Positions 32,993-42,128 of a DNA stretch of 58,407 nucleotides are shown one piece after another. Under the pieces are notes generated by a model. It had not been told where the DNA came from. It did no database searches and worked only from the letters and a program-made list of their open reading frames with translations. Position 1 is the stretch's first letter, and every line of letters starts with the position of its first letter. This stretch comes from an uncultured Propionimicrobium sp. (GTDB taxonomy: Bacteria; Actinomycetota; Actinomycetes; Propionibacteriales; Propionibacteriaceae), in NCBI GenBank assembly GCA_946221385.1, contig CAMIGX010000010.1, forward strand, positions 1 through 58,407, given 5' to 3'. The position numbers were made by a program, and so were the translations under genes.

Positions 32993-33908
32993 GGACGACT
33001 CCGTCAACTCCGCCAGGCACTCCGCGCGCCCAATCCGCGCCAGCCATGGCCTTCTTGCCGACTGGCTGTACCTCGAGTAGCTGCACCGCCCCGTCACTCG
33101 TGCCTGCCCACAGGTTGCGTCGGTCGGCGTGCAGTTCGCCGGGAGCCAACTGGGTCCGCGGTGCGGCCGGGACGGCCCGCAAAATCTTGAAACGTTCACC
33201 ATTCAGCAGCGTCCACGCCCCTGGATCTGGACTGGCGCCCAGCACGAGATGGCTAATCGCGGCAGCGTCTCGTCGCCAATCGATTTGCAGCTCATTGACG
33301 TCCAGCTTGTCGGCATATCCGAATTCGCCGGCCGGCTGGGCATTTGGTTGGACACCTTCGGCTATGTCATCGAGAGTGTCGACGAGCACCTGCGCGCCGA
33401 CGACTGACAGTTGATCTAGCAACTCCCCCGCGGTCTGACCAGGACCGATCGGCATTTCGAGATGTCGCCAGATCGGTCCTGCGTCGAGTTCGCGGACGAG
33501 CCGAAATGTCGTCACCCCAGTGCTCTGCTCGCCGGCCATGATCGCTCGTTGCACTGGAGCGGCACCCCGCCAGCGCGGCAGCAACGAAAAATGTAGGTTG
33601 ACCCAGCCGTGCTGCGGCACGTCCAAGACGCTTTGCGGCAGTAGCGCGCCATAGGCGACCACCGGACAAACGTCAGGTGCAAGTTCAGCCAATTGAGCGG
33701 CGAAGTCAGCATTCGCTTTGACGGGTTTCAACACCGCAATGCCAAGCTCCTCGGCCGCTTGCGCAACAGGTGACGGCGTCAGTTTGCGGCCCCGTCCGCT
33801 CGGCGCGTCAGGACGGGTGACCACCGCGGCGATCTCATGTCCAGCTGCAGCGATAGCTCGCAGACTAGGGACGGCGACCTGCGGCGTACCAGCAAAGACG
33901 ATGCGCAT
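32985..33908 (-). CDS. fmt: Methionyl-tRNA formyltransferase
   Basis: 307 residues. N-terminal FAGTPQVAVPSLRAI, folate-binding active-site stretch NLHFSLLPRWRGAAPVQRAI and the Asp in TTFRLVRELDAGP; the C-terminal OB-like domain is present. It formylates initiator Met-tRNA using 10-formyl-tetrahydrofolate. ATG at 33908, 16 nt after the priA stop, with GGGG close to the start. It sits in the usual actinobacterial order metK-priA-fmt-rsmB-rpe. Confidence 0.96.
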   Translation of the reverse strand: MRIVFAGTPQVAVPSLRAIAAAGHEIAAVVTRPDAPSGRGRKLTPSPVAQAAEELGIAVLKPVKANADFAAQLAELAPDVCPVVAYGALLPQSVLDVPQHGWVNLHFSLLPRWRGAAPVQRAIMAGEQSTGVTTFRLVRELDAGPIWRHLEMPIGPGQTAGELLDQLSVVGAQVLVDTLDDIAEGVQPNAQPAGEFGYADKLDVNELQIDWRRDAAAISHLVLGASPDPGAWTLLNGERFKILRAVPAAPRTQLAPGELHADRRNLWAGTSDGAVQLLEVQPVGKKAMAGADWARGVPGGVDGVVLG

Positions 33909-33924
33909 TGCCCCAGCCTAGACC

Positions 33925-35931
33925 TCAGTTGAGCTCTTGCGGGTCGACGCAGATCCGGACAGCCGCGAGTTTGCGTGCCGAACGGCCGGCAGCGACGGCT
34001 TTGACAGCTGACGTCAGTTGGGCGGCGTCAGTTAGTGGCGCGCGCAACATCAGCTGGACCAATTCGTTGTCTGCTTGGGCGGCCATGGACGTCGTCATAG
34101 CCTGCTTGGGCAGCGGCACTGGTCCGAGCACCTCGGCGGGGCTATCAAGACCCAGCTGGGTGAAATCTTCGACATCACTTGCCGCGCCGTCGATCGTGAT
34201 CAGCCGCGTAGCAGGCGGAAAGCCAGCTGCGAGCCGATCAGCGAGCTCTCGGGCCGCAAAACCACCAGGATCGCAGCGCACCAAGGCTTGGATGGTGCGT
34301 TCTTCGCTTGGTCCGACGACGCACACCGTGCCGCCTTGCGCGCCGCCACGTACCAAAGCCACTACATTGAGCCAGCGCCGCAAAGCCTCTTCGCCAGCCC
34401 GCAGATCGGCTCTGGTCAACAACAGTGGCGCGTCCAAGAGCACAGCGGCGGCATATCCGGCGGCTGCTAGTGGTTCAGCTCCCGGCGTGGTGACGACCAG
34501 CGCAGGCTGCTCCCCCACTTCTTCGACGCGACGCTCAGCCGAGCTTGCCACTACTCGATGACCCGGAAATGCGCGCCCTAGTTCTTCGCTAGTGCGTTGC
34601 GAACCGACCACCGGGGCACGTAACTCAACGCCACGACACACTGGGCAACGCCAATCGGTGATGATTCGCGCGCACCAACCACAACTCAACTGTCGACCTG
34701 CTGGGGCCTCAGCGCGAGGCTGCAGACGTACCGGACCGCCGCACTGCTGACAGCGCACCGGGGTACGGCAGCGCTGGCAGCTCAGGGCCAGTAGATAGCC
34801 AGCCCGCGGCACCTGAACCAATACCGGACCGCTCGCCAAGCCCGTGCGGATCGTCTCGAAGGCGATTCGCGGCAACCGGGCATATTGGGCGTGCGGGTCG
34901 CGGGCTAGCGCTTGATCGGAATCAGCGGTGGCGCGCACCAAGGGCGCGATCCGACGCAGTTGCGCAGCTGGCCGCTCAATGCTGGTCAACCAACCACGTT
35001 CTAACCAATGTTGAATTTCGGCGGTCCGCGCATGAGAGGCGAACAGCAATGCGCACTGTTCACGGCTCGCTCGGATTGCGGCGACCGCTCGAGCATGCCA
35101 ATAGGGCGCATGGGGCTCAGCGTGCAGGTCGTCACCGTCATCCCAAAGCGCAATGAGCCCAAGGTCGGCCATCGGCGCGAAGGTCGCCGTCCGAGTGCCG
35201 ATGACGACGCTGGCTTGGCCGCGCAAGGCCGCTAAGTAGTTTCGATAACGCGCTGATTGCCCTAGTTCGGAATGCAATTCTGCGATGGCGCCCAGCCCTA
35301 TCACAGCTCCCAACGCGTCGCGGATCCTACGCACGTCCGCGACATCTGGCGCGACGATGATGACGCGACGACCGCCCTGCAAGGTAGCTACGGCAGCCTG
35401 CACCAGCCCCAGCAGGCCAGGCCCAGGCTGCCCATCGACCAGCCACGCGCTTGGGACTAGCCAATGAGCCCGCACCGCCTTACCTGCGCGTAGCGCCGTC
35501 AAGAATCCTGCACCGGTCGGTTCGGCCAATAGACCAGCCGGAAGTGGATTGGCCTGCGTATCAGGCAGCTTCGGCGCCGGCCACTGGCGCTGGTTAGCCT
35601 TCTCAGTCGCGGCATGGCGTGGCGGGACCGCCAACCTAGCGACATCGAAGAAGACTCCGCAATAGTGGTCAGCGACCGCCCGGATGAGTCCGATCTGAGC
35701 AGCAGTCAAGACGGCTTCGCTGGAGACGACGCGCTCGATGGGTCGCAGCTTGAGCCCAGCGTCGCTGCTCTCGGGCAGGTCGACGATGTATCCATCGACC
35801 AATCGACCAGCGAATCGCACTCGAACTCGGGCTCCGACGACAGCGTCAGCCGCCCACTTTTCGGGGATCTCGTAATCAAATAGTCGATCAAGATGCGGCA
35901 GCGCGACGTCTACCGCGACCGACGCGATCAT
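33925..35931 (-). CDS. priA: PriA, replication restart protein lacking helicase motifs
   Basis: 668 residues from the ATG at 35931, which shares a base with the metK stop (TGATG). The N-terminal 3'-OH-binding domain (VDVALPHLDRLFDYEIP) and the zinc-binding region with paired cysteines (LSCQRC, CQQCGG, LSCGWC, RCPVCRG) are intact. The ATPase core is degenerate: no Walker A GxGKT is present, and the DEEH box reads WDDGDD. This is the normal state in actinobacteria, annotated as probable PriA. It should retain DNA and primosome binding without helicase activity. Confidence 0.92.
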   Translation of the reverse strand: MIASVAVDVALPHLDRLFDYEIPEKWAADAVVGARVRVRFAGRLVDGYIVDLPESSDAGLKLRPIERVVSSEAVLTAAQIGLIRAVADHYCGVFFDVARLAVPPRHAATEKANQRQWPAPKLPDTQANPLPAGLLAEPTGAGFLTALRAGKAVRAHWLVPSAWLVDGQPGPGLLGLVQAAVATLQGGRRVIIVAPDVADVRRIRDALGAVIGLGAIAELHSELGQSARYRNYLAALRGQASVVIGTRTATFAPMADLGLIALWDDGDDLHAEPHAPYWHARAVAAIRASREQCALLFASHARTAEIQHWLERGWLTSIERPAAQLRRIAPLVRATADSDQALARDPHAQYARLPRIAFETIRTGLASGPVLVQVPRAGYLLALSCQRCRTPVRCQQCGGPVRLQPRAEAPAGRQLSCGWCARIITDWRCPVCRGVELRAPVVGSQRTSEELGRAFPGHRVVASSAERRVEEVGEQPALVVTTPGAEPLAAAGYAAAVLLDAPLLLTRADLRAGEEALRRWLNVVALVRGGAQGGTVCVVGPSEERTIQALVRCDPGGFAARELADRLAAGFPPATRLITIDGAASDVEDFTQLGLDSPAEVLGPVPLPKQAMTTSMAAQADNELVQLMLRAPLTDAAQLTSAVKAVAAGRSARKLAAVRICVDPQELN

Positions 35932-37121
35932 CAGCCTTTGACGTGGCCGGCGAGCGCGTCGGCTCGGTCGACATTCTCCCAAGCCATCCCGGGACGTTGT
36001 ACGCCGAAGTGCCCGTAGTTGGTGAAATTAGAATAGATCGGCGCGCGCAGCCCAAGATCGCGGACGATGGCCGCAGGTCGCAGATCAAAGACCTCATGCA
36101 CTGCTGCGACGATCTGCTCGTCTGGCACCTGGCCCGAACCTTGGGTATCGACATATACCGAAGTGGGGTGAGCTTTACCGATCGCATAGCTGATCTGCAC
36201 TTCACAACGCGAAGCTAGGCCAGCAGCGACGACATTCTTAGCTACCCAGCGCGCCGCATAGGAGGCCGAACGGTCGACTTTGGACGGATCCTTACCGCTG
36301 AACGCGCCGCCGCCGTGCCGAGCCATGCCGCCATAGGTGTCGACGATTATCTTGCGGCCCGTGAGCCCTGCATCGCCAGCCGGCCCGCCAGTGACGAACC
36401 GTCCAGTCGGGTTGATGAGCAGCTGCGGGTCGACGTCGGCATAGCCGAAGCTCGCCAAGATCGGCTGGACGACCTCTCGGGTAATGTCGGGGATGAGCTG
36501 ATATTCCAGGTCGACCTGCGGCTCGTGCTGGGCAGACACGACGATGTTGTCGATGCCGACCGGCTTGCCATCTTGATAGCTGACGGTCACCTGCGTCTTG
36601 CCGTCAGGACGCAAATATTCCAGCACGCTGTCCCTGCGCACCTGGGCCAGCCGATGCGACAGCCGGTGGGCCATCATGATCGGCAGCGGCATCAGCTCGG
36701 GGGTCTCGTCACAGGCAAAACCGAACATCAGGCCTTGGTCACCGGCGCCTTGCTTGTCCAGATCATCTTGGGCTTGACCGTGTCTGGTTTCCCAAGACGC
36801 GTCGACGCCTTGCGCAATGTCTGAAGATTGCGTGTTCAAGGTGACCATGACGCCGCAAGATTGGCCGTCCAAGCCTTTCCGCGGTGAGTCGTAGCCGATT
36901 TCGAGGAGCTTCTCGCGGACCACGTGGGAGATCTCGACATAAGAGTCGGTGCGTGCTTCACCGGTGACGACGACCACACCATTGGCCACCAGAGTCTCGA
37001 TCGCAGCACGCGAGGAGGCATCCTCGGCGAGCATGCCGTCCAAGACAGCGTCCGAGATCGCATCGGCGACCTTATCTGGGTGGCCTTCAGTAACCGATTC
37101 ACTGGTGAACTGGCGGAGCAT
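35931..37121 (-). CDS. metK: S-adenosylmethionine synthetase
   Basis: 396 residues with all three MetK repeats. GHPDKVADAISDAVLD carries the ATP/metal residues, GAGDQGLMFGFACDE the adenosine-binding motif and GGGAFSGKDPSKVDRSA the P-loop-like segment. It makes SAM from methionine and ATP, using the product of MetX/MetH. It starts 49 bp after rpoZ; coaBC, which in many actinobacteria stands between these two, is absent. AGGGA lies unusually close to the ATG. It is translationally coupled to priA. Confidence 0.97.
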   Translation of the reverse strand: MLRQFTSESVTEGHPDKVADAISDAVLDGMLAEDASSRAAIETLVANGVVVVTGEARTDSYVEISHVVREKLLEIGYDSPRKGLDGQSCGVMVTLNTQSSDIAQGVDASWETRHGQAQDDLDKQGAGDQGLMFGFACDETPELMPLPIMMAHRLSHRLAQVRRDSVLEYLRPDGKTQVTVSYQDGKPVGIDNIVVSAQHEPQVDLEYQLIPDITREVVQPILASFGYADVDPQLLINPTGRFVTGGPAGDAGLTGRKIIVDTYGGMARHGGGAFSGKDPSKVDRSASYAARWVAKNVVAAGLASRCEVQISYAIGKAHPTSVYVDTQGSGQVPDEQIVAAVHEVFDLRPAAIVRDLGLRAPIYSNFTNYGHFGVQRPGMAWENVDRADALAGHVKG

Positions 37122-37170
37122 ATTCCCTACTCAACTGACGATTAACTCGCCGGCTCGGGCGAGACGATGA

Positions 37171-37512
37171 TCAGGCTGGGTCGATCTCGTTGAATGGATC
37201 AGTAAAGCTGAATTCAGGATCAGCCATCGCTTCCGCGCGTGCGGCAGCTTCGGCGGCCGGGTCAATCTCGGTGTACTCGAGTTGGGTGGCCTGAATCTCG
37301 CGCAACGCGATGGACAACGACTTTTCCTGCTGGGTCGTCTCGACCAGCGGGCCGACATTTTCTAGCAGGCCCTCGCCGAGCTGCGCGTAATAAGCATTGA
37401 TTTGACGGGCACGCTTGGCGGCGTAGAGCACGAGACGGTACTTGGAATCGACCTGATCGAGCAGGTCGTCGACCGGCGGATTAGTGATGCCTTCTGGAAT
37501 TTCGGTGCTCAA
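37171..37512 (-). CDS. rpoZ: RNA polymerase omega subunit
   Basis: 113 residues from a TTG at 37512, preceded by AGGA at 8-nt distance; a longer open frame upstream has no similarity to omega. The conserved core is PPVDDLLDQVDSKYRLVLYAAKRARQINAYY, followed by an acidic C-terminal tail of about 40 residues (ALREIQATQLEYTEIDP onward). Omega helps assemble and stabilise beta-prime. It follows gmk, the usual order. Confidence 0.92.
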   Translation of the reverse strand: MSTEIPEGITNPPVDDLLDQVDSKYRLVLYAAKRARQINAYYAQLGEGLLENVGPLVETTQQEKSLSIALREIQATQLEYTEIDPAAEAAARAEAMADPEFSFTDPFNEIDPA

Positions 37513-37705
37513 CGAAGATCCTTGCTCTAGTTTGACCGTCCCAGAACTTTGGCAGGACGGTGACGTCAGGGGCGGGCCCATGAGGGCCCAGACCAATCGA
37601 GTCTACCAGCTTTGCGGCAGACACTTAACCATTGCCTGGTGCGCGGCCCCGCGCCGTGGTCATCTGCGCGAGGAGAAGTTCGGCACTTTCCCGGCTGCCT
37701 TGATG

Positions 37706-38299
37706 CTATTCAACTGCTGATTGTGAGCCGTCTGATTGTAAGCCCATGATGTCTGCCAACTCAGCGATAGCTTCCTCACGGTCAGCGTTGGTGACGATGA
37801 TGTCAAACTCGCTAGCTGCGGCCATCTCGGTGCGCGCGCTGACCAGTCGGCGTTCGATGTCTGCTGCGTCCTCGGTGCCGCGGCCCCGCAAGCGACGCAC
37901 CAGTTCTTCCCAATCCGGCGGCATCAAAAAGATCTGCACAGCTTGCGGCATAGATTCCCGCACCTGACGAGCACCTTGCAGGTCGATCTCCAACAAGGCG
38001 ACCTTGCCGGCCGCTACCGCCTGCTGGATCGGCTCGCGCGGCGTGCCATAGCGATATTTACGATGCACCAGCGCCCACTCCAAGAGCCCGTCATTGGCTA
38101 GCAATTGGTCGAATTGCGCCTCACTGATGAAGTGATAGTCGACCCCATCCACCTCTCGCGGACGCGGCGCGCGCGTCGTGCAGGAGATCGAAACGAACAG
38201 TTCTGGATGACGCTGCCGCAGCGCACTGACCAGCGTTCCCTTACCGACCCCCGCAGGGCCACTGAGGACATAAACCTTGCCGACAGCTGCGTCATTCAT
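37706..38299 (-). CDS. gmk: Guanylate kinase
   Basis: 197 residues. P-loop LSGPAGVGKGTL near residue 12, GMP-binding SCTTRAPRPREVDGVDYHF and LLEIDLQGARQV are canonical. It phosphorylates GMP/dGMP to the diphosphates. It lies between mihF and rpoZ on the same strand; a hairpin with a U-run at 38318-38343 precedes it, so part of its transcription may come from its own promoter or from read-through. Confidence 0.96.
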   Translation of the reverse strand: MNDAAVGKVYVLSGPAGVGKGTLVSALRQRHPELFVSISCTTRAPRPREVDGVDYHFISEAQFDQLLANDGLLEWALVHRKYRYGTPREPIQQAVAAGKVALLEIDLQGARQVRESMPQAVQIFLMPPDWEELVRRLRGRGTEDAADIERRLVSARTEMAAASEFDIIVTNADREEAIAELADIMGLQSDGSQSAVE

Positions 38300-38317
38300 G
38301 CCGTCATTTTGCCGGTC

Positions 38318-38343
38318 AAAAAGCGGTGCGCAAATTCGCGCAC
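38318..38343 (-). terminator. Intrinsic terminator after mihF
   Basis: On the minus strand GTGCGC, a 6-nt loop and GCGCAC (38326-38343), followed after CGC by five Us (38318-38322). It lies between the mihF stop and the gmk start, so it could uncouple abundant mihF mRNA from the downstream genes. Confidence 0.7.
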
Positions 38344-38371
38344 TGAGCTTTGGGCTAGCAGAGTATGCAGC

Positions 38372-38692
38372 TCACAGTGTGGCGCCGAATTCTTTGCGCA
38401 AAGCTGCCAGTTGATTTGGTCCCAAGCCGCGAATCCGCCTGCTCTCGGCGATCGATAATCTCGTCATCAGATCGGCAGCGCGCTTTTCACCCATCCTCGG
38501 CACGCAACGCAACAAATCGATGACGCGAATATGCTCCAAAGTCTCGTCAGCCAGACAGCGATCAAGCGCTATCAAGAAATCGATCTCACCGTTGCGCAAC
38601 TGACTCTTGAGATCAGCGCGGGCACGTCGCGCCACTGACGCCGCCTTGCGGGCATCGCTGAGCTGTTCGTCGCTAAGACGGGGGATCTCCAT
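38372..38692 (-). CDS. mihF: Actinobacterial integration host factor
   Basis: 106 residues. Long N-terminal helix (DEQLSDARKAASVARRARADLKS), then an S13-like helix-two-turns-helix DNA-binding part (IRVIDLLRCVPRMGEKRAADLM) and a C-terminal RIRGLGPNQLAAL motif. It is an abundant nucleoid protein, unrelated to proteobacterial IHF, essential in mycobacteria and needed for L5 integration. AGGAG lies 8 nt before the ATG. Its 215-bp upstream region is A/T-richer than the surroundings and contains TTGACT near 38853, but no convincing -10 at the right distance. Confidence 0.95.
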   Translation of the reverse strand: MEIPRLSDEQLSDARKAASVARRARADLKSQLRNGEIDFLIALDRCLADETLEHIRVIDLLRCVPRMGEKRAADLMTRLSIAESRRIRGLGPNQLAALRKEFGATL

Positions 38693-38907
38693 CGACGGAC
38701 TCCTATCAGGCGTACTCTTCCCTCGCCAAGCCAGTAAAAAGGCGATCTACCTAACACCTGGTAGGTGCCACCACCGACCTGCTGAGTAAGACCATACACC
38801 CAAAAGGGCTTAAAGAATGCTAACGCTTGGGTAACTCTCGCTTAACCTATTAGTCAACGCGCCATTAACTGATATTGATGCTCATTACACCCAGTTTTTG
38901 CGTTCAA

Positions 38908-40116
38908 CTAGGCCTGTGCGACCTGCGCGATTGCGTGCGCGACATAATCAACATTTCGTTGATTTAGCGCCGCCAAGCAGATTCTTCCCTTGTCAGTTCC
39001 GTAAACGCCGAATTCAGCGCGCAAGCGCTGCATCTGTTCGCGGCTCAATCCGGAGTAGCTGAACATGCCGACCTGCTCGACGATGTGGCCAAAACCTTGC
39101 ACGCCGGCAGCCTGCAAGCCGTCCAGCAGTAGCCCGCGCATTGACTTGATCCGCTCACGCATCGCGCCAAGTTCGTCAACCCACTGGTCATAAAGCGCCG
39201 CGTCGTTGAGCACGATTGCTGCGAGCTGCGCTCCGTGCGTGGGCGGATTTGAAAAATTAGTACGAATGACGATCTTGAGCTGGGAACGCAGCCGGACGGC
39301 TTCGTCAGCGTCGGCGCAGACCACCGACAGCGCACCGACACGTTCACCGTACAAAGACATCGACTTACTGAACGACGAGGACACCAAGACATTTGGCAGC
39401 CGTTCGGCAAATAGCCGCACGACGCGCGAGTCGGAGGCCAGGTCTTGGCTGAAGCCCTGATAGGCCATGTCAATGAATGCGACGAGCTGACCCTGTTCAA
39501 CGACATCCAAGACTTGCTGCCATTGCTCGTCGGTCAGGTCGTAGCCGGTGGGATTGTGGCAGCAGGCATGCAAGATGACGATGGTTCCTGGCTGGGCAGC
39601 CTGCAGGTCAGCCAGCATGCCAGCGAAATCGACGCCGCGGTTGTCAGCGTCGTAATAGCGATAGCTGGCGACCTCAAAGCCGGCGCGAGTGAACAGCGCC
39701 TGGTGATTCTCCCAGGACGGATCTGAGATCAGCACGCGAGCCTTGGGATTAACAAAATGCAGCAGGTCGGCGCCTTCTTTCAAAGCGCCGGTGCCGCCGA
39801 GCGCCTGACAAGTGACGACGCGCCCCTCAGCTAGCAGCTTGGAGTCAGCGCCAAAGATCAGCTTTTGCACTGCGCTGGTGTAGTCGACGATGCCGTCGAT
39901 GGGCAGATAGCCCTTTGGTGCGGCGAGTTCAGCAATCTGACGCTGCGCGGCGTCAATGCAGCCCAGCAGCGGCAGTTTGCCGTCAGCGTCTTGATAGACG
40001 CCGACGCCGAGATTGACCTTCTGCGGGTTGGGATCGGCTTTGAAGGCCTCGGTGATGCCTAAGATCGCGTCTGGCGGAGCTTGGTCCAATCCAGCAAAGA
40101 CATTTCCTGCAGTCAT
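38908..40116 (-). CDS. Aspartate/aromatic aminotransferase (class Ia)
   Basis: 402 residues. The PLP lysine is in SSSFSKSMSLYGERVGAL, with HACCHNPTGYDLT upstream (the N-P-T-G motif) and the C-terminal carboxylate-binding Arg in ERVGAL/GRICLA context. The pattern is that of the AspC/TyrB subgroup Ia typical of proteobacteria and eukaryotes, not the Ib/Ic types commonest in actinobacteria. It transfers amino groups to 2-oxoacids, making aspartate, tyrosine or phenylalanine. AGGAGAGG lies before the ATG. It follows pyrF by 48 bp, where mihF normally follows directly, so it may be an insertion into the cluster. Confidence 0.88.
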   Translation of the reverse strand: MTAGNVFAGLDQAPPDAILGITEAFKADPNPQKVNLGVGVYQDADGKLPLLGCIDAAQRQIAELAAPKGYLPIDGIVDYTSAVQKLIFGADSKLLAEGRVVTCQALGGTGALKEGADLLHFVNPKARVLISDPSWENHQALFTRAGFEVASYRYYDADNRGVDFAGMLADLQAAQPGTIVILHACCHNPTGYDLTDEQWQQVLDVVEQGQLVAFIDMAYQGFSQDLASDSRVVRLFAERLPNVLVSSSFSKSMSLYGERVGALSVVCADADEAVRLRSQLKIVIRTNFSNPPTHGAQLAAIVLNDAALYDQWVDELGAMRERIKSMRGLLLDGLQAAGVQGFGHIVEQVGMFSYSGLSREQMQRLRAEFGVYGTDKGRICLAALNQRNVDYVAHAIAQVAQA

Positions 40117-40164
40117 GATTCGTCCTCTCCTGAACGTGCCAGCTCCTAGCTGATCTTTGCAATG

Positions 40165-40968
40165 CTAATTAATCGCGTCCACGGCCTGCCGCAAAGCTGC
40201 TGGGTCTGGGCCGGCAGCCAGCACCTGGCGCGATACCGACGGCAAGAGCTGAGCCGTCGACTCACCAAAAAGCCTCGCCAAACCAAGAATCGTACCGCCC
40301 TGCGCACCGACCCCGGGAGCCAAAATCGAGCCCTCGAATGAACTCAGATCGACGTCTAATTCGGTCAATGTCGCCCCGATGACCAGGCCCACATAGGCAG
40401 TGCCGGCCTGCTGCGCTTCACTAGCGGCAGCGTCCACGATGCTTTGCGCTATCGATCGCTGGTCCCCCGCGTGCGCGAGTTGCACTGCCCCGCCTTCAGG
40501 ATTCGATGTACGGCACAGCACGTACACACCGCAACCATTTTCCTTGGCCAGATCTAGGGCTGGCCGCAGCGACTCGAAGCCAAGAAATGGGCTGAGGGTG
40601 ATCGCGTCAGCGGGCAGGGGCGCGTCAGTCCCGAAGAAAGCACGCGCGTAGGCGCTCATCGTGGATCCGATGTCGCCGCGCTTGACGTCCAAGATGCTGA
40701 GCGCGCCGGCAGCCTTGATGTCAGAGAGCACCCGTTCTAAGGCGGCATAGCCAGCTGCGCCGAAGCATTCAAAGAACGCAGCTTGGGGCTTGTAGACCGC
40801 TACCAGATCGCCGGTCGCAGCGATCGTCTCACGGGCTAACCTCTCCGCACCTTGCGCGTCGTTGGGCAATCCCCAGGAATCCAGCAAGCCAGGATGCGGG
40901 TCGAGACCCACGCACAGCGAGCCGCGCTCGGCGCAGACGTCATTGAGCCGTCGTAGATAATCAGCCAT
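40165..40968 (-). CDS. pyrF: Orotidine 5'-phosphate decarboxylase (type 2)
   Basis: 267 residues, the longer type-2 form common in actinobacteria. The active-site motif LDVKRGDIGST holds the Asp-Lys-Asp set; GLDPHPGLL is the N-terminal phosphate/uracil region and LAPGVGAQGG the phosphate-binding loop. It converts OMP to UMP, the last step of de novo pyrimidine synthesis. Its ATG is 3 nt after the pyrD stop, so the two are probably cotranslated. Confidence 0.95.
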   Translation of the reverse strand: MADYLRRLNDVCAERGSLCVGLDPHPGLLDSWGLPNDAQGAERLARETIAATGDLVAVYKPQAAFFECFGAAGYAALERVLSDIKAAGALSILDVKRGDIGSTMSAYARAFFGTDAPLPADAITLSPFLGFESLRPALDLAKENGCGVYVLCRTSNPEGGAVQLAHAGDQRSIAQSIVDAAASEAQQAGTAYVGLVIGATLTELDVDLSSFEGSILAPGVGAQGGTILGLARLFGESTAQLLPSVSRQVLAAGPDPAALRQAVDAIN

Positions 40969-40971
40969 GGC

Positions 40972-42063
40972 TCAACGACCCGGCTGGCAAAGGAGATTTA
41001 TGCCCAACGGCAGCGCGGGGCCGGCGTAAATGAATCCGGTGTAGAGCTGGACGAGCACCGCTCCGGCGTCGAACATCGCCTGCGCGTCGCCGGGACTCAT
41101 GATGCCGCCGACTCCCATGATCGGTAGTTCGGTGCGGTTCGCGATCAGTTCAACGACCTGTAGCGCGCGCTGCGTCAACGGTGCGCCAGATAGGCCGCCA
41201 GCCTGGCTGGCTAGATATGTCTCAGACGGATGCAGCCGGCCGCGTTCGATCGTGGTGTTCGTGGCGATCAGACCGCTGATGCCAGCTTCTTCGCAAACTT
41301 CCAGGACCTCTAGCAGTTGTGCGTCGGTCATATCGGGAGCGATCTTGACGAAAATTGGTAGCGGATTGGCTTCGTTCAATTCTTTGGCACGCTCGACGAT
41401 GGTCTGCGCCAAATTCATCAACGCGGCACGTTCTTGCAGCGAGCGCAACGCCGGCGTATTGGGGCTGGAGACGTTGACAGCGATGTAATCGGCGTAGGGC
41501 GCCAGCGTCTCGAGGCTATCCAAATAGTCCTGCGCGGCGTCTTCTACTGGGGTGACTTTAGATTTGCCGACCGAGACGCCGAATGGAATGCCGAGATTGT
41601 TTTGCCCGCGGCGCACCCCTTGCTGTTGCAGCCGGGCGGCCATCGCTTGGGCACCGGAATTGTTGAAGCCCATCCGGTTGATGATCGCGTGACTGTGCGG
41701 CAGTCGGAACAGCCGCGGCGGGCGATTGCCTGGCTGCGCACGGTTGGTGACCGTGCCTAGTTCCGCAAAACCGAAACCTAGCGGACCCCAGGAACGAACA
41801 GCCTCGGCGTCCTTATCGAGGCCAGCGGCGACGCCCACCCGACCTGGGAAATGGATCCCGGCGACGTCGACAGCGTGGGTCTGCGGCGCGAACAAGCGAG
41901 CGACTAGGTCGATGGTCCGATTCGGCAATTGACCTAGTAAATGAATGATTTGACGATGAATTTCTTCGGGATCACCGTCATTGGTGGTGAAGAGAGCTGG
42001 ACGCAGCAGCTTGTTATAGGCGAGCAGCCAGGCGCGCACTCGCACTTCATCAGCACTGGTCAT
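40972..42063 (-). CDS. pyrD: Dihydroorotate dehydrogenase (quinone, class 2)
   Basis: 363 residues from the ATG at 42063 with GGAGG at 8-nt distance; the frame is open for 55 codons upstream but not conserved. An N-terminal amphipathic segment (VRAWLLAYNKLLRPALF) is typical of membrane-associated class 2 enzymes. FMN/substrate motifs are VGVAAGLDKDAEAV, NRMGFNNSGA, VNVSSPNTPALRSLQ with the catalytic Ser and IMGVGGIMSPGDA. It oxidises dihydroorotate and passes electrons to quinone. It starts the pyrD-pyrF pair. Confidence 0.95.
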   Translation of the reverse strand: MTSADEVRVRAWLLAYNKLLRPALFTTNDGDPEEIHRQIIHLLGQLPNRTIDLVARLFAPQTHAVDVAGIHFPGRVGVAAGLDKDAEAVRSWGPLGFGFAELGTVTNRAQPGNRPPRLFRLPHSHAIINRMGFNNSGAQAMAARLQQQGVRRGQNNLGIPFGVSVGKSKVTPVEDAAQDYLDSLETLAPYADYIAVNVSSPNTPALRSLQERAALMNLAQTIVERAKELNEANPLPIFVKIAPDMTDAQLLEVLEVCEEAGISGLIATNTTIERGRLHPSETYLASQAGGLSGAPLTQRALQVVELIANRTELPIMGVGGIMSPGDAQAMFDAGAVLVQLYTGFIYAGPALPLGINLLCQPGR

Positions 42064-42107
42064 GGATCCACCTCCGCGTTCGACGTCATCTTTCAGCCTA
42101 GAAGCAA

Positions 42108-42128
42108 TTGCCAGTGGCTTGCTGGCAA
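42108..42128. other. Hairpin in the pyrD-cbiZ divergent region
   Basis: TTGCCAG (42108-42114) and CTGGCAA (42122-42128) form a perfect 7-bp inverted repeat with a 7-nt loop, about 45 bp upstream of pyrD. A second imperfect one joins GTTGAGCTGC near 42214 with GCAGCACCTCAAC near 42235, just before the CbiZ-like gene. They may be operators or leader structures; no known motif is recognised. Confidence 0.35.

Noticed and set aside
33925..35931. priA as a pseudogene
   Set aside because: The helicase motifs are missing, but the frame is intact, the zinc cysteines are conserved and this state is normal for actinobacterial PriA.
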